Positions 52,479 to 61,530 of a stretch of DNA of 64,000 bases are shown here, in pieces. This stretch comes from Phytohabitans sp036906915 (lineage in GTDB: Bacteria; Actinomycetota; Actinomycetes; Mycobacteriales; Micromonosporaceae), in the NCBI RefSeq assembly GCF_036906915.1, contig NZ_JBAKHX010000001.1, forward strand, positions 186,001-250,000. Direction: 5' to 3'. Position 1 is the first letter of the stretch. Every line of letters begins with the position of its first letter. The notes below the pieces were generated by a model that was not told the origin of the DNA, did no database searches, and worked only from the letters and a program-made list of their open reading frames with translations. Made by a program: the position numbers and the translations under genes.

Positions 52479-53292
52479 TCGCGCCCTGCGTGATGCCGCT
52501 GACGAAGTTCCGCTGGAAGATCAGGTAGAGCACGACGATCGGCCCGATGACGATGAGGCTGGCCGCCGACAGCAGCGGGATGTTGGTCGAGTACTGGCCA
52601 ACGAAGAAGCCCAGGCCACTGGGCGCGGTGCGCATGTCGGGGTCCTGCATGAGCACGATGACGAGCAGGAACTGGTTCCACGACCACATGAAGTAGAGCA
52701 GCCCCAGCGTGGTGATCGCCGGCCAGGAGATCGGCATGAGCACGCGGGCCAGGATCGTGAAGCTGCGCGCCCCGTCGACCCGCGCGGCTTCGAGCAGCTC
52801 GCCCGGTATCGACGCGAAGTGGGTCTGCATCCAGTACACGCCGAACGGCATGAACAGCGCGGCCTCGGCGAGGATCACGCCCAGGTACGAGTTGGTGAGC
52901 CCGAGCTGGCGCAGGTCGAAGTAGAGCGGGATCACGACGAGCTCGATCGGGAGGGTCAGTCCCAGCACGAACCCGACCGAGATCGCCCGGCCACCGAACG
53001 GGTTGAGCGTGGCCAGCGAGTACGCCGCGAAGGTGGCCAGCACGAGCGCCAGCGGCACCACGCCCGCGGCGATAATCAGGCTGGACATGACCAGGTTGCT
53101 GAAGTTGGCCGCGCGCCACGCGTCGGCGAAGTTCGACCACGACCAGGACTCCGGGATGCTGAGCCCGGAGATCTGCGCGCCAGACGGGTGCAACGCGGCC
53201 AGCACGATGCTGACGAACGGCAGCAGTACCGCGACCGCCATGCCGGTGAGCACGAGGTAGCGCGCGGTGGCCGCCGTGCGGGTGGTGTTCAC
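52468..53292 (-). CDS. ABC sugar transporter permease (MalG type)
   Basis: A 274-aa permease with six TM helices and the EAA loop (ELLEAARVDGARSFTILARVLMPI in pieces: EAARVDGA then LP-like ISWPAI). The ending GAIKG is the MalG C-terminus. GTG 53292 overlaps the upstream permease stop (GTGA). It forms the membrane pore with the MalF-like partner; no ATPase gene is in the locus, so a shared MsiK-type ATPase is expected. Confidence 0.92.
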   Translation of the reverse strand: MNTTRTAATARYLVLTGMAVAVLLPFVSIVLAALHPSGAQISGLSIPESWSWSNFADAWRAANFSNLVMSSLIIAAGVVPLALVLATFAAYSLATLNPFGGRAISVGFVLGLTLPIELVVIPLYFDLRQLGLTNSYLGVILAEAALFMPFGVYWMQTHFASIPGELLEAARVDGARSFTILARVLMPISWPAITTLGLLYFMWSWNQFLLVIVLMQDPDMRTAPSGLGFFVGQYSTNIPLLSAASLIVIGPIVVLYLIFQRNFVSGITQGAIKG

Positions 53293-54230
53293 GGCTTCTC
53301 CCGGGTCAGCCGGCGGATGGCGGTGACGAACACGATGACGACCAGCGTCAGCACGACCGCGAGCGCGGCGGCGCCGCCGATGTTGCTCTCGTTGAAGGCC
53401 AGCCGGTACACGAGCAGGCCTGGCACGGTGGTCTGGTTGGCCGGGCCGCCGTTGGTGGTGACGAAGACCAGGTCGAAGCTGGCCAGCGCCGCGATGGTGG
53501 TGATGACGCTGGCGATGGTGATCTCGCCGCGCAGGGCCGGCAGGGTGACGGCGAAGAACCGCCGCACCGGCCCGCCGCCGTCGATCGCGACCGCCTCGTA
53601 CAGCGAGGTGTCGATCTTCTGGGCGCCCGCGAGAAACAGCACCATGCACAGGCCGCTCATCGCCCACGTGCCGATGAACCCGAGGGCGATCAGCGCGAGG
53701 TTGTAGTCGCCGAGCCACGCCCGGGTGACGCCGTCCAGCCCGATCGCGCGCAGGCCCTGGTTGACGAGCCCCTCGTCGTTGTACAGCCAGCGCCAGGTGA
53801 TGCCGACCGCGACCAGCGGGAGCACCTGGGGCAGGAAGAAGATGACCCGGAACGTGGTCATGCCGCGGGTGGTGCCCTGTAGCAGGGCGGTCATGAACAG
53901 GCCGAGCGCGCACGGGATGACCGCGAAGAAGAGGATCAGGACGATCGCGTGCCACACCGACGGCCCGAGCATCGAGTCGGTGAAGATGGCCCGGTAGTTG
54001 TCGAACCCCGCCCACGTCGCCGGGAGGATGCCGTCCCAGTTCAGGAACGAGAGGTACACGGTGTGGATCGCCGGCCAGATCGCAAAGCCGAGGTAGACGA
54101 GCGCGGCGGGCGCGATGTAGAGAAGGGCGATCAGCCGGCGCGACCGGCGGCCCCGGCGGCGCACCGGCGAAGCCCCGCCGGGACGGACGGGCGTCCGTCC
54201 CGGCAGGACCGCGGTGTCGGTATCAGCCAT
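53289..54230 (-). CDS. ABC sugar transporter permease (MalF type)
   Basis: A 313-aa permease with six TM helices after an Arg-rich cytoplasmic start (RRRGRRSRRLIALLYIAPA). The EAA motif appears as YEAVAIDGGGPVRRFFAVTLP. ATG 54230 overlaps the substrate-binding protein's stop by 8 nt. It is the second gene of the importer. Confidence 0.92.
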   Translation of the reverse strand: MADTDTAVLPGRTPVRPGGASPVRRRGRRSRRLIALLYIAPAALVYLGFAIWPAIHTVYLSFLNWDGILPATWAGFDNYRAIFTDSMLGPSVWHAIVLILFFAVIPCALGLFMTALLQGTTRGMTTFRVIFFLPQVLPLVAVGITWRWLYNDEGLVNQGLRAIGLDGVTRAWLGDYNLALIALGFIGTWAMSGLCMVLFLAGAQKIDTSLYEAVAIDGGGPVRRFFAVTLPALRGEITIASVITTIAALASFDLVFVTTNGGPANQTTVPGLLVYRLAFNESNIGGAAALAVVLTLVVIVFVTAIRRLTREKP

Positions 54231-55524
54231 GGTATTGAGTCCACGACTCCTGCAGTGAGGTGAGGAACGCATCGGGGGTGCTCTGCTTGCTGAGCAGACC
54301 CTGCACGCCGGAGGTCAGCCGGTCGATCATATTGGGCGAGGCGAAGTCCGGGAACGGCACGATCCCGTTGTCGCCGACCACCTTCTTGAACTCGCCCGCG
54401 ATGTCGCCGCGCAGGCCGGTCGCCTGGATCGGCGCCTCGCTGTTGACGGGCATGAACCCGGTGTCGAACTGGATGGTCGCAGCCTTGGCCGAGCGCATGA
54501 AGTCCAGGAACGCGGCCGCCTCGTTGGGGTGCTTGGTCTTCGACGATATGGAGAACGCGACGCTCGCGCCGGAGGCCACTGTGGAGTCACCGGCCGTGGC
54601 CTGCGGCAGCAGGAAGAAGCCGACGTTGTCGCCCATCCCCTCTTCGATGACCGACGCGGCCCAGTTGCCGGTGATGAGGTACGCGCTCTTGCCGTTGACG
54701 AAGTTGGCCTGCGCGTCGGCGTCCGCCGTGGCGTTGGCGGACGCCGGGATGTAGCCCGCGCCAACCCAGTCGACGACGGTCTGGGCGGCCTGCTTCGCGG
54801 CGTCGGTCTGGATCGTCGAGCCCGGCTTGCCGTACACCCAGTCGCGGTACTGCTTTTCGTCGCCGAGTGAGTTGGTCAACGCGTTCCAGAGCTGGAAACC
54901 ACCGACTTCCAGACCGCCGAGGCTGAACGGCGTGGTGCCCTTCCCCTTGACCGTGGCCAGGTTGGCCTTGAACTCGTCCAGCGTAGACGGTGGCTTGGTG
55001 ACACCGGCCGCCTGGACCAGCTGCTTGTTGTAGTACACGCCGAGCACCGACAGCGCGCCCGGCACCGCGTACAGGCCACCGGTGCCGTACTCCTTGGCCT
55101 CGGAGTTGGAGCGCAGCACCTCCAGGCTCGCCGCCGGGAACCCGTCGTTCCAGCCGTACAGCTTCTCGTACGCCGTCAGGTCGTAGATGAGCCCGGCGGG
55201 CACCAGCGAGCGCATCGCGCCGGGGTTGTACTCGGCGATGTCCGGCGGGGTGTCGGCGGCCATCGAGAGCTTGATGGACTTGACGTAGTCCGAGAACGGT
55301 GTCTGCTGGGCGTCGATGGTGATGTTCGGGTGCTCGGCCTCGAACGCTGAGATGAGCGCCTTGCTGGGCGGGTCGTCCGTGTACGCCAGCTTCAGCGTGA
55401 TGTTCTCCTTGGTCAGTTCCTTGGAGACGTCGCTGGGCGCGGCGGATTCGCCCCCACCGGACTCCGCGCAGGCGGTGAGCGCCAGCGCGAGTGCGAGAAC
55501 GGCTGCCAGTGGCCTGGTTCGCAT
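54223..55524 (-). CDS. Sugar ABC transporter substrate-binding lipoprotein
   Basis: A 433-aa family-1 solute-binding protein. The signal peptide ends in a lipobox, LALALTAC, so the mature Cys is lipid-anchored. The body has LAYTDDPPSKALISAFEAEH, NPNMIDRLTS-like C-terminal segments and ITGNWAASVIEEG. RBS GAGGAG is ideal. It likely brings in an amino sugar or oligosaccharide for the enzymes on the other side of the divergent promoter. It starts 37 bp after the ROK gene. Confidence 0.9.
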   Translation of the reverse strand: MRTRPLAAVLALALALTACAESGGGESAAPSDVSKELTKENITLKLAYTDDPPSKALISAFEAEHPNITIDAQQTPFSDYVKSIKLSMAADTPPDIAEYNPGAMRSLVPAGLIYDLTAYEKLYGWNDGFPAASLEVLRSNSEAKEYGTGGLYAVPGALSVLGVYYNKQLVQAAGVTKPPSTLDEFKANLATVKGKGTTPFSLGGLEVGGFQLWNALTNSLGDEKQYRDWVYGKPGSTIQTDAAKQAAQTVVDWVGAGYIPASANATADADAQANFVNGKSAYLITGNWAASVIEEGMGDNVGFFLLPQATAGDSTVASGASVAFSISSKTKHPNEAAAFLDFMRSAKAATIQFDTGFMPVNSEAPIQATGLRGDIAGEFKKVVGDNGIVPFPDFASPNMIDRLTSGVQGLLSKQSTPDAFLTSLQESWTQYHG

Positions 55525-55561
55525 GTATGTCTCCTCGATTCTGTCGGGGGGAGCAGCCGGG

Positions 55562-56728
55562 TCAGACCCGGCGGATGGCGGAAACGTCGAACCGCTCGCG
55601 TTCGACCCAGGACAGCGAATGGCGCACCGCGCCGTGGATGATCGCGTCGGCGCCGAGCGCGGATATCTCCAGCCGGGGCTGGGCGAGCTGCTCCGCACGC
55701 AGCGCGTCTGTGATCGCGTCGAGCAATCCGGTGCCGAGCTGCGCGATGTCTCCCCCGATGACGATGACGTCAGGGTCGAGCAGGGCCCGGATCGCAGCCA
55801 CGCCCTTGGCGAAGCGCGCGCCGACGGTGCCGATGGCGGAGACCGCCCAGTCTTCGCCGCGGCCGGCGGCGACGGCCAACTCGGGCAGCGTGGCCGCCCG
55901 GCCCGTGAGGCGCAGCAGCTCGCGCGTGCCCACCCAGCGCTCAAATGGCCCCAGATCATCGTCCCCTTCGGACGCCGCGGGTGCGCACAGATCGAGGTAG
56001 CCGATGTCGCCGGCGTCGTTGGAGGCGCCTCGATAGAGCTGGCCGTGCAGCACGATGCCGGCGCCGATCCGCTCGCCCCAGTCGATGAAGATGAGCGAGT
56101 CTTCGGCATGCGGGGCGCCGCGCCAGCGCTCGCCGGTGGTGGCGAGCTTGACGTCGTTGTCCACATAGACCGGTGCGTCGACGGCGGCCCCCAGTCCCGC
56201 GAGGATGGTGTCGCCGACGATTTCGGGCATGCTGACGCTGAGCGTGAAGTGGCCGGTGGCGGGGTCGACGATGCCGGGCGCGGCGGCCGACACGTGCCAG
56301 ATGTCGCCGGGGTGCACGCCGGCGCGGTCGAGCACCTGCCCTACGGCGGCGGTCAGCGCGGCGCCGACGCCCTTGCGCGGCAACGGCGCGGTGGTCTCGG
56401 CGGTGACGTCGCCGGCGAGGTCGGCGACGACGATCCGGGCCTGGCCCGGCTGCACGCTGACGCCGAGCACGTGGCCGGCCTCGGCGCGGAAGCGCACCAT
56501 CTGCGGCGGCCGGCCGGTCGGGGTGGCGGCACGGTCGGGGGCGGAGATCTCGACCAGGCCCATCGACTCGAGCACGGCCAGCGAACGCGACACCGCCTGC
56601 CGGGAAAGGCCCGCCTGCTTGGCGAGCGCGGAGACGCTGGCGCGGCCGGCGGAGCGCAGGTGCGTGAGGATCGCGGAGGCATTCACCTCCAGCATGAAGG
56701 TGGTGCCGACCGCGACGGTGCGTTCCAT
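55562..56728 (-). CDS. ROK-family transcriptional regulator (NagC/XylR-like)
   Basis: A 388-aa regulator: an N-terminal winged helix (LSRQAVSRSLAVLESMGLVE) then a ROK actin-like fold with VSAAAPGIVDPATG, VYVDNDVKLATTGERW and FIDWGERIGAGIVL. The zinc-binding Cys cluster of ROK kinases is replaced by DLCAPAAS, so it is probably not an enzyme. It is divergent from the GH89 gene and upstream of the ABC importer, and likely senses a cytoplasmic amino sugar. Confidence 0.9.
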   Translation of the reverse strand: MERTVAVGTTFMLEVNASAILTHLRSAGRASVSALAKQAGLSRQAVSRSLAVLESMGLVEISAPDRAATPTGRPPQMVRFRAEAGHVLGVSVQPGQARIVVADLAGDVTAETTAPLPRKGVGAALTAAVGQVLDRAGVHPGDIWHVSAAAPGIVDPATGHFTLSVSMPEIVGDTILAGLGAAVDAPVYVDNDVKLATTGERWRGAPHAEDSLIFIDWGERIGAGIVLHGQLYRGASNDAGDIGYLDLCAPAASEGDDDLGPFERWVGTRELLRLTGRAATLPELAVAAGRGEDWAVSAIGTVGARFAKGVAAIRALLDPDVIVIGGDIAQLGTGLLDAITDALRAEQLAQPRLEISALGADAIIHGAVRHSLSWVERERFDVSAIRRV

Positions 56729-56743
56729 GATCGGACGCTAACA

Positions 56744-56766
56744 TACTTACGGACCGTACGGAAGTA
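56744..56766. promoter_or_regulatory. Candidate ROK operator palindrome
   Basis: A 23-bp imperfect palindrome with TACTT at the left end and AAGTA at the right end and CGG/CCG in the middle. It lies between the ROK and GH89 starts, immediately upstream of the GH89 -10 box, so a bound regulator would block transcription. Confidence 0.6.
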
Positions 56767-56767
56767 A

Positions 56768-56773
56768 TAGGAT
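56768..56773 (+). promoter_or_regulatory. Putative -10 box, leaderless GH89 transcript
   Basis: TAGGAT, 6 nt before ATG 56780 with no ribosome-binding site. Confidence 0.5.
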
Positions 56774-56779
56774 GGGCGC

Positions 56780-58831
56780 ATGACACCGCACTGGGCAGCG
56801 GCCGTAACCGACCTCTGGACCCGCGTCGCCGGCGGCGTCGGGGAGCTTCGGCTCGCCGAACTGCCCGAGCCGCGGACGTTCGAGGTGCGCGCGCGGGACG
56901 GCGTGCTCGAGGTCGCCGCCGGCGACGCGCTGTCCGCGTGCGTCGGCATCCACCGGTACCTCCGGGATGCCGGTGGCGTGCGGGTCACGTGGGGCTCGGA
57001 CCCGCTTTCGTTGAGGCACCTGCCCGACGCTTCGGTTTCTGGACGCGCACGGGTGCGCGAGTTCTACTACCTGAACTTCTGCACGTTCAGCTACTCGACC
57101 GCCTACTGGGGCTGGGACGAGTGGCAGCGCGAGATCGACTGGATGGCGCTGCACGGCGTGACGATGCCGCTCAACCTGGTCGGGCACGAGGCCGCGCTGG
57201 CGCTCGCGTACGGGCGACTCGGCATGACGGACAAGCAGATCCTCCAGTTCCTCGGTGGCCCCGGTTACCTGCCGTTCCTGTACCTGGGATGCCTCGACTC
57301 GTTCGCCGGGCCACTGCCGGCCAGCTGGATACCGCGGCACCTCGACCTGGCGCGGCAGATCCTCGCGCGACAGCGGTCCTTCGGCATGACGCCGGTGCTG
57401 CCGGCGTTCACCGGGCACGTGCCGGCAGCCTTCGGCGGGCGCACGCGGCACTGGCAGGGCATGCCCACCACGGTCATCGACCCGAGCGACCCGCTGTTCC
57501 GGCGCTTGTGTACGAGCATCGCGCAGGCTCAGGCGGAGCTCTTCGGCACCGACCACCTGTACGCGGCCGACCCCTTCATCGAGATGCCACCGGACGAAGT
57601 GGACGGTGACGCCGGGTACCCGGCCGCCGTCGCCAGCGCCATCGTGGACGGCCTACGGGCCGCCGATCCGGACGCCACCTGGGTACTCCAGTCGTGGCCG
57701 TTCTCGTACCAGTCCGGGTACTGGACCAAGGAGCGGGTCTTCGCGTTCCTCGACGGCATCCCCGCCGACCGGCTGCTGATCCTCGACCTCTGGGGTGAGG
57801 CCGATCCACAATGGCCCAAGCTCGACGGGTACGCCGGCCGCCCCTGGGTGTGGAACGGCCTGCTGAACTTCGGCGGCCGCGCCGAACCGGTCGCCGACCT
57901 CGGCTCCACCGACCGCAACATCGAGGCCGCGCTCGCGTCCGACCGGCCGCCCGTCGGGCTCGGCCTGACGATGGAGGCCATCCACACCACCCCGGCGTTC
58001 TTCGAGCTGATCGCCGACCGGGCCTGGTCTTCCACACCGCCCTTGGAGGACTGGGTACGCGACTTCGGCCGGCAGCGGTACGGCTCCTCAGCGCCCGCGG
58101 TCGACCAGGCGTGGCGGGCGCTGCGCGTGTCCGTCCTGGACGGGCACGCCAAGGCGATCTTCCCGGAGCGCTTCATCTCGCTGGCCATCACCCGGCCGCA
58201 CTACGGCCTGCTCGACTCCTCTGTCGACAGTGACGTTCGCACGGCACTCTTCTACCGGCCAGCCGACCTCCTCGCCGCCTGCCAGGCACTACTCGCCTCC
58301 CCACCGTCCCGCGCCGCCGACGACGACCTGGCGCTGGCATGCGCGGCGCTGTTGCTGCGCGTCATCGACAACCGCTTCGGCCACTGGGACTCCTTCCTAG
58401 ACCCTTTCGACGACCTCGACGACCTCGTCGGGACGCGGCCCACACTGCGGCTCTCCACGTGGGTCGAGGCCGCGCGCAGGTGGACCGACGACGACGAGAG
58501 CGAGCGGGTATTGGAAGACAACGCCCGCCGGATGCTCACCGTCTGGAACACCACCGACAACGAACGGCTCCACGACTACTCGGCGCGGCTCTGGAGCGGG
58601 CTCGTGCGCGGGTACTACAAGCGGCGCTGGGAGCTGTGGCTGCGATACCTGCCCCAGGCCCTCGAACCAGGTGGGCGCGCCCCCGCCCAGTCCACACTCG
58701 ACGCCGCCCTCGACGACCTGGCGACAGACTTCATCGCTCACGGCCCCGCCTCCGAGGCGGCTCCCGGTGATGTCCGGACGGTCGCCGCCGGCGTGCTCGA
58801 CCGTTACGGCGACGAATTCCTCGCCCTCTAG
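56780..58831 (+). CDS. GH89 alpha-N-acetylglucosaminidase (NAGLU-like), apparently cytoplasmic
   Basis: A 683-aa GH89 enzyme. The N-terminal domain (~1-85) is followed by the TIM barrel: NFCTFSYSTAYWGWDEWQRE, IDWMALHGV, LYAADPFIEMPPDE (the first catalytic Glu region), WVLQSWPF, LDLWGEADPQW, WVWNGLLNFGG and LGLTMEAIHTTP (the second Glu). The C-terminal helical domain spans ~430-683. No signal peptide is present, so it acts on imported oligosaccharides, unlike most secreted relatives. It removes terminal alpha-linked GlcNAc. It is the first gene of the operon with murQ and the kinase. Confidence 0.92.
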   Translation: MTPHWAAAVTDLWTRVAGGVGELRLAELPEPRTFEVRARDGVLEVAAGDALSACVGIHRYLRDAGGVRVTWGSDPLSLRHLPDASVSGRARVREFYYLNFCTFSYSTAYWGWDEWQREIDWMALHGVTMPLNLVGHEAALALAYGRLGMTDKQILQFLGGPGYLPFLYLGCLDSFAGPLPASWIPRHLDLARQILARQRSFGMTPVLPAFTGHVPAAFGGRTRHWQGMPTTVIDPSDPLFRRLCTSIAQAQAELFGTDHLYAADPFIEMPPDEVDGDAGYPAAVASAIVDGLRAADPDATWVLQSWPFSYQSGYWTKERVFAFLDGIPADRLLILDLWGEADPQWPKLDGYAGRPWVWNGLLNFGGRAEPVADLGSTDRNIEAALASDRPPVGLGLTMEAIHTTPAFFELIADRAWSSTPPLEDWVRDFGRQRYGSSAPAVDQAWRALRVSVLDGHAKAIFPERFISLAITRPHYGLLDSSVDSDVRTALFYRPADLLAACQALLASPPSRAADDDLALACAALLLRVIDNRFGHWDSFLDPFDDLDDLVGTRPTLRLSTWVEAARRWTDDDESERVLEDNARRMLTVWNTTDNERLHDYSARLWSGLVRGYYKRRWELWLRYLPQALEPGGRAPAQSTLDAALDDLATDFIAHGPASEAAPGDVRTVAAGVLDRYGDEFLAL

Positions 58832-58843
58832 GAAGGACCCCGC

Positions 58844-59743
58844 GTGCCGCCCCTCACCCGCACGACCGAACAGCGCAACCCGCGCACCGTCGACATCGAC
58901 CTGTGGCCGACCGCCCGCATCGTGGCCGCGGTGCTCACGGAGGACACCGCGGCCGTACAGGCGGCGCTCGAGGCGGCGCCCACGCTCGCCGAGGCCGTCG
59001 ACCGCGCGCTGGACCGCCTGGCCAAGGGCGGACGCGTGCACTACTTCGGCGCGGGCGCATCCGGCCGGCTCGCCGTGCTCGACGCGACCGAGGTGACTCC
59101 CACCTTCGGGGCGCCGCCCGGCCTGTTCACCGCGCACTACCCCGGCGGCGCGGATGCGCTCGTCGACCCGTCACTCGACCACGAAGACGCCTATGGCCTG
59201 GCGTACGACGACGCGAGCGTGCTGACCGCACACGATGTGGCGGTCGGGGTCACCGCGTCAGGCACGACCCAGTATGTCGCCGGGGCGCTCGACCGGGCCC
59301 GTTCGGCCGGCGCGCTGACCGTGCTGATCACCTGCGACGGCGGTTCGCCGCTCGCCGCCGACATCACCGTCGTGGCGGCCACCGGTCCGGAGGCGGTCAC
59401 CGGTTCCACCCGGCTCAAGGCGGGCACGGCGACCAAGGTACTGCTCAACGCGTTCTCCACCGCGCTGATGGTCCGCTCAGGCCGCACGTACTCCAACCTG
59501 ATGGTCAACGTCGTCGCCACCAACGAGAAGCTGAACGCCCGCGCGGTCACCATCGTCGCGATGGCCACAGGACTCGACGAGGCGTCGAGTGCGGCGGCGC
59601 TGTCGGAAGCGGGCGGCGAGGTGCCGGTCGCGGTGCTGCACGCGCTGTCGAGCAAGGCGGCCGCTGAGTGCCGCAACGCGTTGCGGGCCGCCGGCAGCGT
59701 CCGCGCGGCGCTAACTCTGCTGGGAACCCTCGATGGACGCTGA
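58844..59743 (+). CDS. murQ: N-acetylmuramic acid 6-phosphate etherase
   Basis: A 299-aa MurQ: an SIS-domain protein with GAGASGRLAVLDATEVTPTFG, VGVTASGTTQYVAGAL and the C-terminal GRTYSNLMVNVVATNEKLNAR signature. It cleaves the D-lactyl ether of MurNAc-6P to GlcNAc-6P and D-lactate, so it links the locus to peptidoglycan sugar salvage. GTG 58844 with AGGAAGGA upstream is the start. It overlaps the kinase by 11 bp. Confidence 0.93.
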   Translation: MPPLTRTTEQRNPRTVDIDLWPTARIVAAVLTEDTAAVQAALEAAPTLAEAVDRALDRLAKGGRVHYFGAGASGRLAVLDATEVTPTFGAPPGLFTAHYPGGADALVDPSLDHEDAYGLAYDDASVLTAHDVAVGVTASGTTQYVAGALDRARSAGALTVLITCDGGSPLAADITVVAATGPEAVTGSTRLKAGTATKVLLNAFSTALMVRSGRTYSNLMVNVVATNEKLNARAVTIVAMATGLDEASSAAALSEAGGEVPVAVLHALSSKAAAECRNALRAAGSVRAALTLLGTLDGR

Positions 59744-60668
59744 CACGCACATCGGCGTCGACGTCGGCGGCACCGGCATCCGGGTACGGGCCGTGCTGGC
59801 CGGGGCGCCAGCGGCGGCTCGCGACAATGGCCCGGTACCCCGCGTGGCCGGCAAGATCGACCCAGCGGCGCTGGCGGCACGCATCGCCGGTCTCGTGTCC
59901 ACACTGGACGCGTCGGTGCGCGCGTCGCGGGTGGCCGTTGGCCTGACCGGCATGCCAGGGTTACTGGAAAGCCCCGCCGAGTTGGCCGCCCACCTGCACC
60001 GGCGCGTCACGACCGGCACCGTCGTCGTGGCCAGCGACGCCCTGACCACCCACCTCGGCGCCCTACAGGGCATGGCCGGCTGCGTGGTCGCCGCCGGCAC
60101 CGGCGTCATCGTCCTCGGCAGCGACCACAAGGGAACGTGGCACCGCGCCGACGGCTGGGGACACCTGCTCGGCGACGACGGCAGCGGCGCGTGGATCGGC
60201 GCCGAAGGGCTGCGGGCGGCGCTCCGGCACCACGACGGGCGAGGCGGCAGCTCCCCCGCGCTGTACGCGAGGCTGGCGGACCGTTTCGGCGACACCGAGG
60301 CGGCTCTGCAAGCGGTGTACGGATCGGCGTCGCCAGCGCACGAGCTGGGAGCGTTCGCGCCCGACGTGGCGGGTGCGGCACACGACGGCGATGAGGTCGC
60401 GCGCGACATCTGGCGGCGGGCGGGCGCTCATCTGGCGGAGGCGGCCCACGCGGCCGGGCGCGGCCTGCCACCGGAGTTCTCCTGGGGCGGCCGCCTCTTC
60501 GACGCCGGCCCGCTGTTGTTGGACCCGTTCCGCGCTGAGCTGACCCGCCGAGTACCCGAGGCCCGCCTGGCCGCCCCGGCGGGCCAAGCGGCCGACGGCG
60601 CCCTACTCCTAGCCCAACGCGGCCTCCCCCAAGCCCCACCCGCTTACGTTTCCGAATTCCCACCCTAG
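59733..60668 (+). CDS. BadF/BadG-type N-acetylglucosamine/MurNAc kinase
   Basis: A 311-aa ASKHA-fold kinase: HIGVDVGGTGIRVRAVLAG is the phosphate-1 motif, VVAAGTGVIVLGS the phosphate-2 region and GDDGSGAWIG a conserved loop of the BadF family. Related MurK kinases phosphorylate GlcNAc and MurNAc. Cotranscribed (11-bp overlap) with murQ, it would supply MurNAc-6P to it. Its stop overlaps the end of a decayed gene on the other strand. Confidence 0.9.
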   Translation: MDADTHIGVDVGGTGIRVRAVLAGAPAAARDNGPVPRVAGKIDPAALAARIAGLVSTLDASVRASRVAVGLTGMPGLLESPAELAAHLHRRVTTGTVVVASDALTTHLGALQGMAGCVVAAGTGVIVLGSDHKGTWHRADGWGHLLGDDGSGAWIGAEGLRAALRHHDGRGGSSPALYARLADRFGDTEAALQAVYGSASPAHELGAFAPDVAGAAHDGDEVARDIWRRAGAHLAEAAHAAGRGLPPEFSWGGRLFDAGPLLLDPFRAELTRRVPEARLAAPAGQAADGALLLAQRGLPQAPPAYVSEFPP

Positions 60669-60757
60669 GCCGCCGTCGAGTACGCCGGCGCCGGCTCCCG
60701 CGTCTCGCGATCCGCCATCAGGTCGACGCCCAGCAGCAGGCCCTGGCCGCGCTGCTC
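60665..60757 (-). pseudogene. Fragment of a class-III aminotransferase (C-terminal end)
   Basis: About 29 codons ending GQGLLLGVDLMADRETREPA before a TAG that overlaps the kinase stop. This is the conserved C-terminal part of class-III pyridoxal-phosphate aminotransferases; the rest is missing. It is a remnant left by a deletion. Confidence 0.5.
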
Positions 60758-60792
60758 ACGCCGCTGGCGCGCGCACCGCGCCTGCTCGGCGT

Positions 60793-60879
60793 CGCATCGC
60801 AGACTTCCGGCCCGACCTGGACCCCACCGGGGCGCTGGCCGGTCGCATCGCGGCTCTGCTCGCGGACGTACTGCCGTAG
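60793..60879 (+). pseudogene. Possible fragment of a TetR-type regulator (C-terminal end)
   Basis: 28 codons and a TAG reading IADFRPDLDPTGALAGRIAA then LLADVLP, in the style of TetR C-terminal helices. No N-terminus exists. Close packing with the aminotransferase fragment suggests a deletion joined two genes. The family call is tentative. Confidence 0.35.
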
Positions 60880-60953
60880 GCCGCCCGTACGCTGCCGGAC
60901 GTACACCGAGATGAGTGCGGCGACGGACGACCGCGCGGCCGTCGAGCCGAAGC

Positions 60954-61460
60954 ATGGACGGCATGGCATTCCGGCTCGGCGGGCGCTCCCGCAAATGGTT
61001 CCTCCTCGGGCACATCGTCTCGGCGGCGCTGTGGTTCGGCGTCGACATCGCGCTCGGCGTGCTCGTGTTGACCGCGATCCTCACCGACGACCCGCAGACC
61101 GCCGGCACGGCCCTGCAGGCGGTGCGGATGTTCGCGATCTGGCCGATGTTCGGCGCGAGCGTCGCCACGCTCGCGACCGGTGTCGTGCTGGGGCTCGGCA
61201 GCAAGTACGGCCTGGTGCGGTACTGGTGGGTCGCCGTCAAGCTGGCGACGAACCTGCTGATGTCGTTTCTGATCGCGGGCTCACTGCGACCCGGCGTCGA
61301 CGAGGCGGCTCGGATCGGCCGCGGCCTGGTGGCGGGCGGCGTGAGCGAGGTGCCCACCGACCTGCTGGCCCCAGTGATCGTCGCACCGACCCTGCTGGTG
61401 ATCGCGTTCGTACTGTCGGTGTTCAAGCCCCGCACCCGCCTCACTGCGCGGCGTTCCTGA
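60954..61460 (+). CDS. DUF2269-type small membrane protein
   Basis: A 168-aa protein with four predicted TM helices (LLGHIVSAALWFGVDIALGV; VRMFAIWPMFGASVATLA; LATNLLMSFLIAG; VIVAPTLLVIAFVLSVF). The WFLLGHIVSAALWFG start is typical of DUF2269. Starts at ATG 60954 or 60963 are possible; neither has a good ribosome-binding site. Function unknown. Confidence 0.7.
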   Translation: MDGMAFRLGGRSRKWFLLGHIVSAALWFGVDIALGVLVLTAILTDDPQTAGTALQAVRMFAIWPMFGASVATLATGVVLGLGSKYGLVRYWWVAVKLATNLLMSFLIAGSLRPGVDEAARIGRGLVAGGVSEVPTDLLAPVIVAPTLLVIAFVLSVFKPRTRLTARRS

Positions 61461-61530
61461 AGATCTACAGTCGGGTGGCGCCCCGCCCCCTCGGGGCGCT
61501 GCCCATCCATCGCCACCCGGAAAGAGTCAC

